Origin: Apodemus sylvaticus
Lineage: Eukaryota > Chordata > Mammalia > Rodentia > Muridae
DNA: 64,000 nucleotides
Assembly (NCBI RefSeq): GCF_947179515.1
Contig: NC_067477.1
Coordinates: forward strand, 132,172,465-132,236,464
Direction: 5' to 3'
Made by a program: the position numbers and the translations under genes. The notes beneath the pieces were generated by a model. It saw only the letters and a list, made by a program, of their open reading frames with translations, searched no databases and was not told the origin of the DNA. The number at the start of each line of letters is the position of its first letter. Position 1 is the stretch's first letter. Below are positions 1 through 11,854 of this stretch, piece by piece.

Positions 1-94
1 ATGTAGATGTTGACAATCAAAGCCAGGTCTTCTACAAAGCCAGCCAGTGCTCTTAATTGCTGAGCCACCCCAAGGCCTATTTTTAAACTTTATT

Positions 95-188
95 TTAGAG
101 ATAAGGTCTCACCCATTGTGTAGCCTTGACTGTTATAGAACTTGCTCTGTAGACCAGGGTAGCTTTAAAACTCAGAGAGATCTGCCTG

Positions 189-189
<1 letters not shown>
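95..189 (-). mobile_element. B1 SINE fragment, old
   Basis: Reverse-complement B1 signature: a gagataaggtctc-like start, then tgtagaccagg and the gatctgcctgcctc block. It is diverged and truncated, and runs directly into a CT/TG microsatellite. Confidence 0.7.

Positions 190-237
<48 letters not shown>
190..237. repeat. (CT)n(TG)n microsatellite
   Basis: About 36 bp of uninterrupted CT dinucleotides followed by about 12 bp of TG, lying between two SINE fragments. Confidence 0.95.
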
Positions 238-244
238 AGGTGCC

Positions 245-352
245 AGAGAAACATATGGTTGTGAACCGCCCAGTGAGAGAGCTAGGAACTGTACTCAGGT
301 CCTAGGAGAGAGCAGTAGGTGCTCTTAACTACTGAGCCATCTTACCAGTTCA
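245..352 (-). mobile_element. B2/B3 SINE fragment
   Basis: Reverse-complement tRNA-derived head: actcaggtcct, then gctcttaactactgagccatctt, the complement of the B2/B3 promoter region. The 3' part is missing. Confidence 0.75.
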
Positions 353-1435
353 ACAATGGCCAATTCAGGGCCCCAGAGATTAGGATGATGTCTGGGCCTC
401 TCTGCTGACTAGCAGTGTGATCCCACACACGTCCTGAGTCATCTCACACCTCCCTGAGGGCTGTGGTAAATGGTGCAAGGAGACCCAGCAGGCTAGGGAG
501 GGGCTACAAGGGCGGGCCTGGTCAGCCGCACCTTCCCTCACAGGAGATGGAACTCCTACTGCCCTGAGCAGAGAATTCATTCAGCACTTTGGGATAGCTC
601 CCTCCAGCCAATGAAGAACTTAGCACCAAGCCACATGCCACAAGGAGCACAAGCCAAAGGCTCTTGAGCAGTGTCTCCAAGTCACAGCTGCCGGGGACAA
701 CTCTATGTGTCCTAACCGACCTCTGACAAGGCCAGTCCGCAGAGCCTCCCTGGCTGTACTCAGCTTCTGTACAGTGGAGGGGCCTCTCTGTCCTTCAGAG
801 AGCCCTGGGGACAGCTTAAGGGAGCAAATGTGCACACGGAGGATGAGGGGGGTTTGATGTTGGAAGTTTGCCGTTCGCTGTCCTCTGGGGACTCCAACTT
901 AAGAGAGAGCGGTTCTGTTGTCAAGCCTACATGCGTTGTAGTAACTTGGAAAGTAAAGAGACTGCTGCCCAGACTCTAACTCTGCTCATGCTGGGGCTAG
1001 GATGGGGCCTGAGGAAGAATGACAGAGATATGGCCTCCCAGTCATGGCGGGTCCCTGGCCAGATTGTGGAGTCAATCCTGATCCCAAAGGAGTGGTAATT
1101 CCTGGTGACAGCATCGAGGCCTCTACCTGGGTCACGGAGCCTTAAGACCCCAGAGCAGGCTCTGGTGTGGGGCTACATGGGAGAAAGGGACAACAGGAGC
1201 TCCTCCCAGCCCAGGAAGCTTCTGGAAGATCCGGGAAGAGGTCAGTTCCCCAGACCGCGGAGACCTCATGGAAAGAGGGGGAGAAGACATCTCCGAGGCC
1301 CAAGCCCTCTGGTAGTGGGGGAGAGGCAGGGAAGGTCTGGGCTACCCCAGATCAAAGCAGGCTCCGCAGTCTTTGATTCTCAAACAAGCCCTCTAGGAGG
1401 GTGCTTCAGGAATTGGAGACCACTGGCCCAGGGAA

Positions 1436-1436
<1 letters not shown>
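353..1436. other. Intergenic sequence, nothing recognised
   Basis: Mixed-composition DNA with only short chance open frames on both strands. I see no splice-linked coding pattern, RNA gene or repeat I can name. Confidence 0.5.

Positions 1437-1479
<43 letters not shown>
1437..1479. repeat. (GA)n microsatellite
   Basis: About 21 uninterrupted GA dinucleotides. A 125-codon frame that ends in this tract reads Arg-Glu repeats and is not considered coding. Confidence 0.95.
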
Positions 1480-1481
<2 letters not shown>

Positions 1482-2655
1482 GGTCCTGGGCCCATCCGCT
1501 CTTCTCTTTTTTTTGTATAACAGCTTGGCTGCCTAACAAAAGGGCAGTCCTTAAAAAGGCCTATAGGGTTGTTAAAGCTTCCTGGTAATGGCTTAATTGG
1601 GGGCGATTTAAAGTTTTAAAGTGTCTTCCTTAGGAAGGCTAGCCCTTCAAAGGCTAGGCAGGCCTGGCTCTCCTGTCCTCAGCATCCACCGGTCCCCCAG
1701 AGCTGGACCTGTCCCAGCCTGTCCCTCCCCCGGCTCCCTGCAGACCTGGCAAGTCAGTGGACAGACCCTTTGGCCAGCCTGTCTGAGGGGATTCCTGGTC
1801 CAACAGCAGCACCATTTGTTCACACAGTTTGGCCTCGTAGCTGGGTCTGGAGCCTGAGGAAGAGAGGGCAGGCTGAGCCAGACACATCCAGGAGTTGGGG
1901 CCACTCAAAACACCTCGGTTGTCTCCCCTTCGCCACCCCCTTCCCCTGCTCTCCTCTCCCTCTGCCTCTGACTGGGACTTCATGGTCACTGCTGGGGGTT
2001 CCATCTTCACATGAGCCCTTAGCCTTCTGACAAGACATCTGCTGAGCTCACTAGCTAACTGGATGGTCTCGATGAGTCAGAAGTGACCAGCCGTGGACCA
2101 GCCCTGTGGAGAGGGAGATAAGAGGCAAAAGCTTTAGGGTGTGAAACATGAAGTGGGGTTGCACGGGAGGGGCGGGGTTTCCGGAAGCCCAGAAGGCCTG
2201 GTGGTAGCATGTGACTAGCTCTGTAGGATCCCCTGGCCAACCCTGATGTTAACAGCAATATGGCAGCCAGCTTCACGAACAGACCTTAGTTGCTAACCAT
2301 CTCGGGGTCCGGAGAAAAGAAGTATGTGTGGCACTTAGCCTAGAAGTGTCCTTCTGGAAGCACAGGGACAAGTGTCACCCCCTGGAGCTCGAGCACATCT
2401 GACCTGTGGGGTGCTGTCTGAGGAATTGCCCCTGAAGGCACTCTCCTCTTACCTCTAGCCTTCCCAAGCCCTTCTCCCTTCACTGTGCCCTGCTACCCAA
2501 GAAAGCCATCCCAGACCCCTGCTGTGAGCTTTTTGTCTTCTGTAAAGAGTAAGAAACCTGTTTGGAAAGGGGCTGGGGGCTTGAAGTCTCTAGAATGTCT
2601 TCACCAGCTGGCAGGGTTGAGTGTGGGGTGTGCGCAGATTGTGGTTTTTTATTTA
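1480..2655. other. Intergenic sequence, nothing recognised
   Basis: No SINE, RNA gene or convincing exon seen. Several overlapping 60-120 codon frames on both strands share the same DNA and show no family resemblance, so they are read as chance. Confidence 0.5.
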
Positions 2656-2805
2656 TTTTTGGTTTTTTCTAGACAGAGTTTCTCTGTATAGCCCCGGCTG
2701 TCCTGGAACTCACTCTGTAGACCAGGCTGGCCTCGAACTCAGAAATCTGCCTGCCTCTGCCTCCCAGAGTGCTGGGATTAAAGGCGTGCGCCACCACCGC
2801 CAGGC
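2656..2805 (-). mobile_element. B1 SINE, near full length
   Basis: Reverse-complement B1: T-rich start, cagagtttctctgtatagcc, cctcgaactcagaaatctgc, and gctgggattaaaggcgtgcg. Imperfect flanking duplications read agattgtggttttt (from about 2636) and agattatgatttta (2807-2820). Confidence 0.93.
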
Positions 2806-2821
2806 AAGATTATGATTTTAA

Positions 2822-4177
2822 GCAAGCTGTGGTAGGCAGCTGCCCTCAAACTGGACCAGCCATAGTGGGGCACACAGACCCCCTGCTGAGAGAAGTCTCT
2901 CTTGGAAGGCTAGAAACAGACCTCGGAACACTGGGAATCGTCTCCCCATCTGAGTTTCCATGGGCACAGAGACAAGGGATCCAGCTCTGTATGGTCACCT
3001 CCATATGTCAGCAGGTCCCTCCAGGGCAGGGGCAGGTGCTGGGGACTGGAGGAAGGCGCTTTCAGCCCCACATCATCCTATGCACCGCCCCATCTGTTAC
3101 CTGCTTACCCTCCATGGGCTTCATCCATCCAGTCACTCCCCAAGTGACCACCCTTGGGTGCCCAGAAGGAATAGGGTTCCCTGGACGGAGGTCTTTCACA
3201 CATGGTCTTACTGTCCTAGGTCTTTGGAGTTTCCTAGGAAATGTAGGGAAAGGCCCAGGCCCAGTTACCTTGCAATCGATCCACATACTGATCCCACTGG
3301 TTTCCTGAGGCAGTGGCCACCATTAAATACTTCCTCTGGTTTCTCTTCCCCCATGGGGAAAGGTGAGAATGCTGGGGTTGCACCCAAGGTGCCTGGGGTG
3401 TGATGGGGGAAGGATGAGGGAATTGACCTTGTGAGCAGCCTCTGCACCTCTTGCTTGTCCCTGCCTCCTGGGTCTCTGCTCTTTATCACACTTGTGCTAC
3501 AGGAGTTGCCGGAGAAGCACCCCCTCCTCACCCTTCCCAGCTCCTTCGAGACTCCCGATAGGCTGAGGCGCCGCCCCCAACCCCCAGTCCAGGGAAGAAA
3601 GGGAGGAGCTTTGGCCTGACTCCTCCCCAGCCATGCGCCTCCACACCCTGGGCTATACACCCTTGAGAGAAGCAGCCACAGTCCTTGGCTACTGTCTCCA
3701 CCAAAGGTGAGAGCGGTGGGTGCATATTCCTGTGCCCACACGACAGTAGACAGGACAGAGGCTGTGAGATGCCCGGCCTGAGGTCATCAGACCAGAAGCA
3801 TATCAGTGAACATACTCCATGGAGGTCTAGCTAGGGCGCCGCAGATGCAAGCCCTACTGGTCCCGAACCAGCTGCCCAGCTGCACTGGAGCCCAAAGCCT
3901 TGGGCCCCTCTTGCCCTCTGTCCCTATCCCTCACGACGAGCGGTCTCAGGCAGCCACTGCGGCCACAGGTCTTCCCATCCCCAGCCTTCCGGCTCTTCTT
4001 GCCTCTGGCCCTCAAGAGGGTACCTGACTCCTCCTCCTCCCGGAAGCCTCACTGAACATCCCAGTCAGAAAGGAGCATGCTCCAACCGTTCACCCTGCTC
4101 ACCGTGCACACTGCACCCGCGGCCTGGGGCAGACGGTGCCTTACTGTCCTCGGTCCAGGTCTCTTTACACAGCCAGC
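2822..4177. other. Intergenic sequence with only chance ORFs
   Basis: GC-rich single-copy-looking DNA with frames of 147-179 codons on + and up to 158 codons on -. They overlap one another in different frames, and none resembles a known domain. No splice or poly(A) context supports them. Confidence 0.5.
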
Positions 4178-4242
4178 GAGGTGCAGGCCCGGGAGGTAGG
4201 CCCGGGAGGTGCAGGCCCGGGAGGTGCAGGCCCAGGAGGTGG
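4178..4242. repeat. 15-bp G/C-rich minisatellite, about 4 copies
   Basis: Unit gaggtgcaggcccgg, repeated about four times. One unit is shortened by two bases and the last diverges. It abuts a B3-type SINE. Confidence 0.85.
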
Positions 4243-4440
4243 CCCCGTGCTTAAGAACACTAGTTCTCACAGAAACCCAGGTCCGCTTCTTCTCACCCGC
4301 ATGGTGGTCCACAACCATCTGTAACTCCAGTTTGAGGGGGGGGTCCTCTTCTGACATGGGTATCAGGTACATGTATGGCACATGTACATACATTCAGGCA
4401 AAACACACGTACACATGAAATAAGTATTAAAAAAAACTTT
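4243..4440 (+). mobile_element. B3/B2-type SINE
   Basis: Contains ttaagaacactagttctc near the head, catggtggtccacaaccatctgtaactcc, and a cttctgac middle, ending in an A-rich tail. The order places it on the + strand. Confidence 0.8.
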
Positions 4441-6120
4441 TTAAGAAGAAACAAATGGAGGCAGGAAGGGATCAGGCCCAAGGTGACATAGCTGGACATG
4501 GGCAGACAGGATTGGGGCTCTTCGCCTTGAGATGGCAGTGGCCTGCCTGGTGACATCTGCCATTCCCTTTGGACCTCTCCCTGGGTCAATGTCCACACTG
4601 AGCTAGAAGAGCCTTTAAGTAAGGAGCCTCCATGAGGCCTGGCTTCCCACACAGGAACATTAGTGATCACAGTCAGCTCCAAGCAACTCCCTGGTTTACA
4701 CTGCCCACAGAGCCCTGCTAGGCGCCGCCCAGCGAAGGCAGATTTCTGTTTCTGTAGGTCTTTGGCCTGATTTCTTAGGAGTCTCTGTCTGGCTTTTTGT
4801 TTCTGTGAACCTGGGCTTGGGAAGTGGTCACTAGATGAGAGCCGAGGGCAGAGATCCCAGGAAGCTACTGGAACACACAGGATCCAAATCCCTACTCCTT
4901 GAAGATCGGCTGTATAGCCACCTCCTCCAAGGAGCCCCATCTGCCTCCCCTCCAAGGCCGGCCTCCCTTCCCATCGAGGGGTGTTCTGAGGCTCCATCTC
5001 CATCTCTGTAACTTCTGCCCAGGCTCAGGGAATGCAAGGTGCTCAGGGCCGGGAAGAGGAGACTTCTACCCTCCCTGGCTGTGTGTGATGAACCCATTGC
5101 CAGTGTGTACCTGCGTGGGGACTAACCAGAGCATGAGTCCTCTGCACCCCTGCAACAGGCTGTGCCTGGGGAGCGTCACCTGCTCCAGTGTGTCCCAGTT
5201 CCCATTATAAACGTGCCGCACATAACTCCTTTGGACTCCTGTTCACGTCTCAGGAACCTCTCCTCACTGACTCACCTCTGAAGCCTTCTCTGATCCTCAG
5301 CCCACACTGCCCTTCCCCCTCAGGCCTCCACCCTTCTAACCCCAAGGCTTTGACCTGCTGACCTTCGTTACTAACACTGCCTCTCTCGGTCTGGTTCAGT
5401 CCCGGAGCCTGGTCACCTTTGCTCCCTCCTAGGGCAGGAGAGGTTGGATTTCTTCCCATTAGCCCTGCAGCCTGGTTTGGGACCTGGGCAAACAGGCTCA
5501 TTAATAACCATTTGATTACCCAAATTAAAATCAGCTCCACAGAGCAGCGCAACATCTGAACGGAAACGCGGCTAGCTCTCGACTTTCATCTTTGCGCCTT
5601 TTATGACTCCCCCCTCCCTATCTGCTTTCAAGTCTGCACCTTTTATGGTGCCTGCCCTCTGCTGTAGTTGGGAACCGTCTCTAAGCACCTTGCTCGCTAT
5701 CTCAGTCGAGAGAGCACTTCCTTGTAAGCTCACATCTCCTGCAAATCTCATGAGAATCCTTCAAGCTTCCAATGCATTTCCTCATTCTGCAGACAAAGAA
5801 ACTGGGGCTCAGAGAGGCTGTGGGTCCTGTCTGAAGTCACAAGGCCTGGGAGATGACAGCAGGCATTGGAACCCCCATGCTTGATGGGTACCCCTCCCAA
5901 CCACTGGCCACCTACAAGAGCCCCTGGGGTTAGGAGATCGCTGGTTCCAAGGGGACTCTTTCTACCGTCTCCATGCCCTTAATTACTACAGAAAGGGCCA
6001 CACCAGGCTCTCCGGGACCATGGCTGATTCCCACCCAGCCAGCACCCCCAGCCTAGTCAAGAGAGGCAAAGAAATCTGTGGACATTGTTCCCAAGGCCTG
6101 TGGTTACTGACTAACGACAG
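4441..6120. other. Intergenic sequence, nothing recognised
   Basis: No repeat I can name and no supported exon. A 236-codon minus-strand frame starts here, but its 3' third runs through the adjacent SINE, so it is rejected as coding. Confidence 0.5.
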
Positions 6121-6146
6121 CTCCATCCTCCCCAGCCAGCCAGAGG

Positions 6147-6235
6147 GTTAATGATTAAGGAGGGGATTAAATATTAACCACCTGTCGGGCTGTGGCGTAA
6201 TGTCTCAGTCTGTACCTGAGCCTGACTAAAAATAT
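6147..6235. promoter_or_regulatory. Candidate enhancer: HNF1-like pair, E-box, MEF2-like site
   Basis: Positions 6147-6159 read gttaatgattaag, 12 of 13 matches to the HNF1 palindrome GTTAATNATTAAC. Positions 6165-6178, on the minus strand, give gttaatatttaatc, a weaker second copy. CACCTG sits at 6179-6184 and ctaaaaatat, nearly the MEF2 consensus, at 6226-6235. No SINE interrupts the block. Enhancer function is inference from motif clustering only. Confidence 0.4.
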
Positions 6236-6726
6236 CTACCCCTGCTGCAGGCCGGCCCCACACCGGGCCTCTAAGCCCCTGTGCCTGGCTACCTCCTCCT
6301 GAGGCACCCCACCTGTGGCCCTGGACCTGCCTTTAGTCACCTGGTCCCAGGCTATCTCAGACTTTCTCTCTGCACTCCTTACACCCGAGGCTCTCCTGGT
6401 GGGCTTGTTCCTGGGAGGAGGAGGGTCAACAGATTACATTCCTATGTGAGCTGGGGGTTTATCAGCATCCCTATCTCCTCTTGATCCCTCTGATCTCCAC
6501 ATCAGCTCAGGCCCACCCCAGGCTACAGCAACTGGCTCTGCATTTCCCTGAAGAATCACAGAAAAGCTCTTGTTGACCTTCTTCTGGGCGTTAGGACCTG
6601 GGTGGCTGCCTCCACAATGCTCCTCACATCAGCTCAGGGCTCTGTAGCTCTCTTTCCCCAGGTTTTCAGGTCTGAGACTAGAGGCTGCTCAGCTGCTGGA
6701 AGCTACATCTGTTAGAAGTTCAATTG

Positions 6727-6928
6727 AGCCGGGCGGTGGTGGTGCATACCTGTAATCCCTGTACTCTGGGAGGCAGAGGCAGAGGCAGGCGGATTTCTGA
6801 GTTCGAGGCTAGCCTGGTCTACAGAGTGAGTGAGCTCCAGGACAGCCAAAAACAAAAACAAAAACAAAAACAAAAAACCCCACCAAAACCCAAAAACCAA
6901 CCAGCCAACAAACAAACAAAAAACAAAC
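6727..6928 (+). mobile_element. B1 SINE with (AAAAC)n tail and perfect TSD
   Basis: Starts gccgggcggtggtgg and contains the standard B1 body, ending in an AAAAC-rich tail. A perfect 15-bp target-site duplication, agaagttcaattgag, lies at 6714-6728 and 6929-6943. Confidence 0.97.
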
Positions 6929-6943
6929 AGAAGTTCAATTGAG

Positions 6944-7528
6944 CAGCCCTGGAGCCCTCCACACATTAGGGACCAGAACACCAGAGCCCGAGGTCTGCTT
7001 CCCTGAAGCAGGGACAGCAGGGCAGGGTGCGCACGGCCTTTTTTTTTTTTAGGAAAATGCTGTGTTAAGAACCAAGCAGTGTCTGCCATTCTCCCCACCT
7101 GAACCTAAGCAGCAAACCTAGTTAAACTGGCCTTATAGATCATCTGTAGATGAAGAAGCAGGCAGGGCCTGCAGGACTTAGCTACTTTCAAAGAGCCAAG
7201 AAGGAGCAGAGGCTAGCCCATCTGACTAGAAATCTGTAGGACGTTTACAATACTGAAGCCGTGTCTCCCACTGCTGCTACAACCGGACCGGACTCTTCCC
7301 CAACCCTAGTTTCCCCCGGCCACCCCTGCATGAAGAGATGACACCAGCTCTCTATTGACGGTGCGATTGTGTGCCTGGTCTCAGCACCAAGCATGTGGCC
7401 TGAGGAGAGGCCATGTGGAGACCCGAGGGCTGCAGGTGAAGGTCCCAAGTTCATTAGCAGAAAGATTTGTGGCTTTCGGATTTTTCACTTACTCCTCCTG
7501 GAGACTTCTAAAAGAACCCATGTGCCCT
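6944..7528. other. Intergenic sequence, nothing recognised
   Basis: No recognisable gene or repeat apart from an 11-base T run near 7039. Confidence 0.5.
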
Positions 7529-7700
7529 GAGAGATGGCTCAGCAGTTAGAGGCTGCGCTATTCCGGAGGTCCCGAGTTCGGTCCCCAGCACTCATGACAG
7601 GTAGCTCGCCGCAGCTCAACGGGAAGGGGGTTACACAGCACCTCTGGCCTGTATGACGATGTGGACGGACATGCGCCAGTACACACGGTTAACAAGGACA
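7529..7700 (+). mobile_element. B3/B2-type SINE
   Basis: Begins gagagatggctcagcagtta, the tRNA-like head, followed by gtcccgagttcggtcccca, a B-box-like segment. The 3' part is diverged. Confidence 0.8.
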
Positions 7701-7727
7701 AGAACACATCTCACGGGCATCCTGAGC

Positions 7728-7860
7728 CATCGGTGGTGGCACTCGCCTTTAATCCCTGCACTAGGGAGGTCGAGGCAGGTGATCTCTGAGTTCAAGTCTA
7801 GCCTGATCTACAAAGCAAATTCCAGGTCAGCCAGGAGTACACAGAGAAAACCAGTCCTGA
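7728..7860 (+). mobile_element. B1 SINE, diverged
   Basis: Contains ggtggtggcactcgccttta, then ctctgagttcaagtctagcc and a cagagaaaaccagtcc end. Confidence 0.85.
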
Positions 7861-7861
7861 A

Positions 7862-7945
7862 AAGATGAACTAAGAAGAAAAAACAAACAAAAGGAAAGAA
7901 GGAAGGAGGGAGGGCGGAAGAGGAGGAGACAAGGAAGAGGACGGC
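7862..7945. repeat. Purine-rich (GGAA/GGAG) low-complexity tract
   Basis: Strand-asymmetric A/G tract at the 3' end of the B1 copy, with repeated ggaaggagg-type words. Confidence 0.8.
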
Positions 7946-9429
7946 AATGGGAGATGCTTCAGTGGCAAGCCACCCTGTCCCCACCCCCCACGAGTCACAC
8001 TGCGATACTGCTGAACAGAGGATCTCCCAGCAGCCCCGATGGGCTATCCTTATGAAGTCACAGTCTTCTATCTCCGAAGGGCACAGAACTGCCCCGCCCT
8101 CAACTTACCCTTGCAGCTTTGAGTCGCTCTCCTCTGCCCTGGCATACCCGGACTTCTGTCTCCAGCCTCCTACCCACCCGACCCTTGGCAGTGACCCAGG
8201 GCTTGGAAAACGTTTGTCAGCCACGCAGTGTCCCCCTCCCCTCCCCCCTCATTCTTTCACCTCCTTCTCACTCACTTTCACCGAGTCACACGCTCAGGTG
8301 ACTCAGGCAGAGCAGGGAGGGAAGCCATCTCTGAAGGTGTGCTGGGTTTGTCAGAGATGCTGACCCTGATCTTGGTGTACATTTGCTGAAAGTTCCTCAT
8401 TTCCCCAGAAGCACTGAGAGGTCACAGATTCGTAGTCCTTGGGGACATCAAGGCATGGCAGGGTCAGTGGGGAGTGAGGAGACACTGCAGCATTTAGCCT
8501 GGTCTGGAGGAACCTTCTGGTGTCTTCTGCTGACGTCCAGCTGCAGACTACGGCCTGGCCAGACCAGAGGCAGCAGGCATGGAGTTTTTCACCGTCAGGG
8601 TATGCTAGGGCCCAGCTCAAGGAGGCAGAGTACAGGAGGAGGCAGAGATGAGGGTGGGGGCAGAGCGAGAGAGCCGGACCTGGAGCCAGGGCCTGAAGCT
8701 CTTGAGGTGAGAGGAGGCAGTGGAGGCAGTGCTAGGTGCCCTCTGGGCGCAGTCTCAGCCTAATATCCTAGGTAAGAGTCTAGGCGAGCAGAGCTCTGAC
8801 CTGGCTGTACACCCTTATACGTTAATAACGTATGCCCTGAGCAAGACCCTTCTTTCTCTAGACTTAGCCTTCTCACTAGTAAATGAGGAATATGTAGGTG
8901 GCTTTCAGCAGGTCCTCACTGGCCTAAAGCAGGATGCAGCCCAGGCCAGCCTCTCCTTCCTGTAGCTCAGGAGGAATCGTTCAGGTCAGTGTTCTGGGTA
9001 TGGCATCGCCTAACTAAGCAGCCTTACCCTCCCTGCTGCAGATACTCCAGCAGGGCCAGCTCCTCCCACCCCTGGGATCCTTGCTCCAGCTCCTTTCCTT
9101 CCTTCACTGAGGTCCCCCACGGTGGGTGGCACACTTGTCCCTCCATAAGGACAGCTTCACAGACATGCTGACTGTGTAGGCTCTTGGGATCTCAAGCTAG
9201 GGAAATCACAGTGAGTGGCTGCGTAAACGCTCTGTTCCCCGTGCTTGCTAAGCAGGTGCTCGACTGGCCGCCGCCGAGCTACGTCCTATCCCTACCTGAA
9301 ATGGAAAATGGGGAGGGGGGAGCAAATCCCCCAACGCTTTGTGTCTTGTTTACTCATGGCCTTTAGTTGAAATTTTTAATTTTCTACACACAGATTTTTA
9401 TAAATTACTTATTTTTTGTTAATTTGTTT
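7946..9429. other. Intergenic sequence; one consensus AP-1 site
   Basis: No coding exon supported. tgactca, an exact AP-1 core, lies at 8299-8305. The remaining open frames are short and unrecognised. Confidence 0.45.
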
Positions 9430-9553
9430 GTTTGTTTATATTTTGAGATTGGGGGTCTCATTATGCAGCCTTGGCTGTGGTGGAATTCACTATGTAGACC
9501 AGTCTGGCCGGAACTCTGTCTGCCTCCGATTCCCTGCTGCTGGGATTAAAGGG
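9430..9553 (-). mobile_element. B1 SINE, truncated
   Basis: Reverse-complement B1: ttgagattgggggtctcatt, tatgtagaccagtctgg, gctgggattaaagg. Confidence 0.85.
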
Positions 9554-10031
9554 ATTCTCATTCTCTGTTTTCTATTTAGTGGGTTCACTTTCTTTAGTAG
9601 TTCTCTCCCAGAACTCCTGAGCTACATGTCCCTGTGGTGTCTTCCCAGACGCTCTGAGAAAACATGGCCCATGTGGGGTGAGTCTGACAGACCGACCACG
9701 GCAGGAGCAGAGAAGCCCCGAGCACCACAGGCTCGGGCTTATATCAACTGCCAGGAGGTGTGGGGAAGAGAAAGGGACTTTCTTAGGAGATAGGGCATCT
9801 GCCAGGGTGAGACCACGCACTAGCACAGGGAGGTCTTCATCACCGGGAGAGCAGGGCTGCTGCGGGGCCTCGGGCAGGCACATTTTCACCTTCTCTTGCC
9901 AGAAAGAGGGGGCCATGGGCCTATTCTGGGTCCCCCTGTGTCTACCGTTACCTGAAGAATGCTCATCTCAAGGCACCCCTTTGTGTGACCCCAAGTGAAG
10001 GGTCTCTCTTCTATACGCCACTGAGCATAGG
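9554..10031. other. Intergenic sequence, nothing recognised
   Basis: Chance open frames of about 105-125 codons on both strands overlap here, without family resemblance. Confidence 0.5.
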
Positions 10032-10070
10032 TTGCAAGGCGCCATCTTGCAAGGCGCCATCTTGCAAGGC
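10032..10070. repeat. 15-bp tandem repeat with YY1-like core, 2.6 copies
   Basis: Unit ttgcaaggcgccatc is repeated exactly at 10032-10046 and 10047-10061, with a partial copy to 10070. Each full copy, read on the minus strand across the junction, gives caagatggcgcc, which contains the YY1 core AAGATGGC. Confidence 0.9.
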
Positions 10071-11430
10071 TTACCTGGTGTTTCTGAGGCGTGTGCTCCT
10101 GGCTGCAGCTGTCTGCCTGCCTCATTCTCTATGGCTGCAGAGTCTGGACTCTGAGGAACAGAGGCTGCCATTCTTTATACCCCAGGGTGAGAGCTATGTC
10201 TCTAGGGGCTCCGTGAATGGTTGTCCTCGACTCCTAATCTAGAGGTAGGGCAGTGACCTCAGTCTCCCTTAGAGACTCACCTGCAGAGGTTGACTATAGG
10301 TTGGCAAGGAGGGCGAGCCCTGCAGGAGCTATGATCCTATAAATCCCAGGGAGCACGGGCCTTAGTCTGCAGGACCCCTGAACCTCCTGAGGACTGGAGT
10401 CCGGTTGGGATGGGCAGATGCTGTCCTAACTGGCTTTAGAGCATCTTCTCTGGCTGCTTCTTCAGCTGCATCCCTGTCTATGTCTGGTGCTCTCCTCCCT
10501 GTGGGCCTTTGTTATTGAAACACCTTTACCATCTTTTCTAAATAACTCTATTCATCCTCTCAATTCTGGCCATAGGACAGTTCTCCCTGACCTCTGAGTA
10601 CCCCCTCATGCTCCCTAACGTGAGTACTTAGCCCCGAGACTCTGTCTTCAACCTCAGCTCAGAGCGTCCTTGGGGTAAGCAGTGTTGTCCTTGACCAGTG
10701 GAGCCTGGGGTCAGCCTGCAGCTGGGGTCTAATCTCTGAGTGGGCGGGGCATCAAGGCTGAAGGGAGTAAAAGGTGAAGGCTGGTCGGTGGGGTGGAAGG
10801 AAGGGGGCTCAGGGCTGTGAAGCCAGGCACCTGGGAAGCTGGGGTGGGGCTAGACAAGTGGCCAGTAGCAAAGTCTGCCCACGGAGGGGGGTGATGAGGT
10901 CCCAGGCCTCAGCTGCTCGGCTGAGATACAGCCTTCAGGAAGCCAGGGCCGGCCACTCAAACGCTGCAGGGCTGAGGATCTGCGTATTCACAGTTTGTTT
11001 CCACGCTTGCCAAGCTAACAGCCTCCCCTCCCAACCCACTCCCCCGCGAGTGGCCCCCCTACCACCAGGCCAACTGGCTTGGTTCAGCTGCAGAAACGGC
11101 CAAACCGTCTCTCTGGAACCCAAACAGGAAGCTGAGGAGAAGGGGGCCAACGGCTGGGGATCTTTGAGCCTCCTCCAGGAAACTGTGGGAGACAGGAGGG
11201 ACAAAGACAGGCCCTGCTCTCCTGCCCCAGCGCTGGGGGCCCCCCAGAGTCTCTCGCTTCCTCAACTCTCTCCTGCAGCCATTCTCAAATCCAACTTCCC
11301 TGGCGACAGGGACCAGAAAGGCCTGGGAGAATGACCAGCATTCCATTACCCCAGAGTGGTTCCCAGGTTACAGCAGAGGAGACCACACCGACCACACCGA
11401 CAAACTGTCATTCAAAGTCCTTAATTTACA
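10071..11430. other. Intergenic sequence; unsupported long + frame
   Basis: A 186-codon + frame (10774-11334) lies in GC-rich DNA. It has no recognisable domain, and opposite-strand frames of 89-95 codons overlap it. There is no evidence for a gene beyond its length. Confidence 0.4.
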
Positions 11431-11445
11431 CTGAGGCTCACTGTT

Positions 11446-11626
11446 TTTTGGGTTTTGTGTTTTTTTTTTTTTTTAATGGATTTGGTTTTTCCGAGACAGG
11501 GTTTCTCTGTGTAGCCCTGGCTGTCCTGGAACTCACTCTATAGACCAGGCTGGCCTCGAACTCAGAAATCCGCCTGCCTCTGCCTCCCAGAGTGCTGGGA
11601 TTACAGGCGTGCGCCACCACCGCCGG
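11446..11626 (-). mobile_element. B1 SINE with perfect 15-bp TSD
   Basis: Reverse-complement B1 preceded by a poly-T tract (A tail). ctgaggctcactgtt is duplicated exactly at 11431-11445 and 11627-11641. Confidence 0.97.
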
Positions 11627-11854
11627 CTGAGGCTCACTGTTAACCGGTATATTCGATATATTCGAGATCGTGGTGGTACCACCATGCAGAATAGTTTCCT
11701 GCCCTAGAACCCCTGTGGGCTCACCTGCTTGTTCCCGCCTCAGGCAGCTGCGAGTTGATTAACCCCAGGGTCCTTTCCCAGAATGCCATGCAGTCACGGG
11801 TGATGTAGCCTTTTCAAGTGGACTTCTTTCACTTGTCAGCATACAGGAAGCTAG

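Noticed and set aside
4293..5003. 236-codon minus-strand open frame
   Set aside because: Its last third reads through a B3-type SINE. No domain, splice or promoter context was seen, so it is most likely chance.
10774..11334. 186-codon + open frame
   Set aside because: Located in GC-rich DNA with overlapping frames on the other strand. No recognisable family and no supporting signals.
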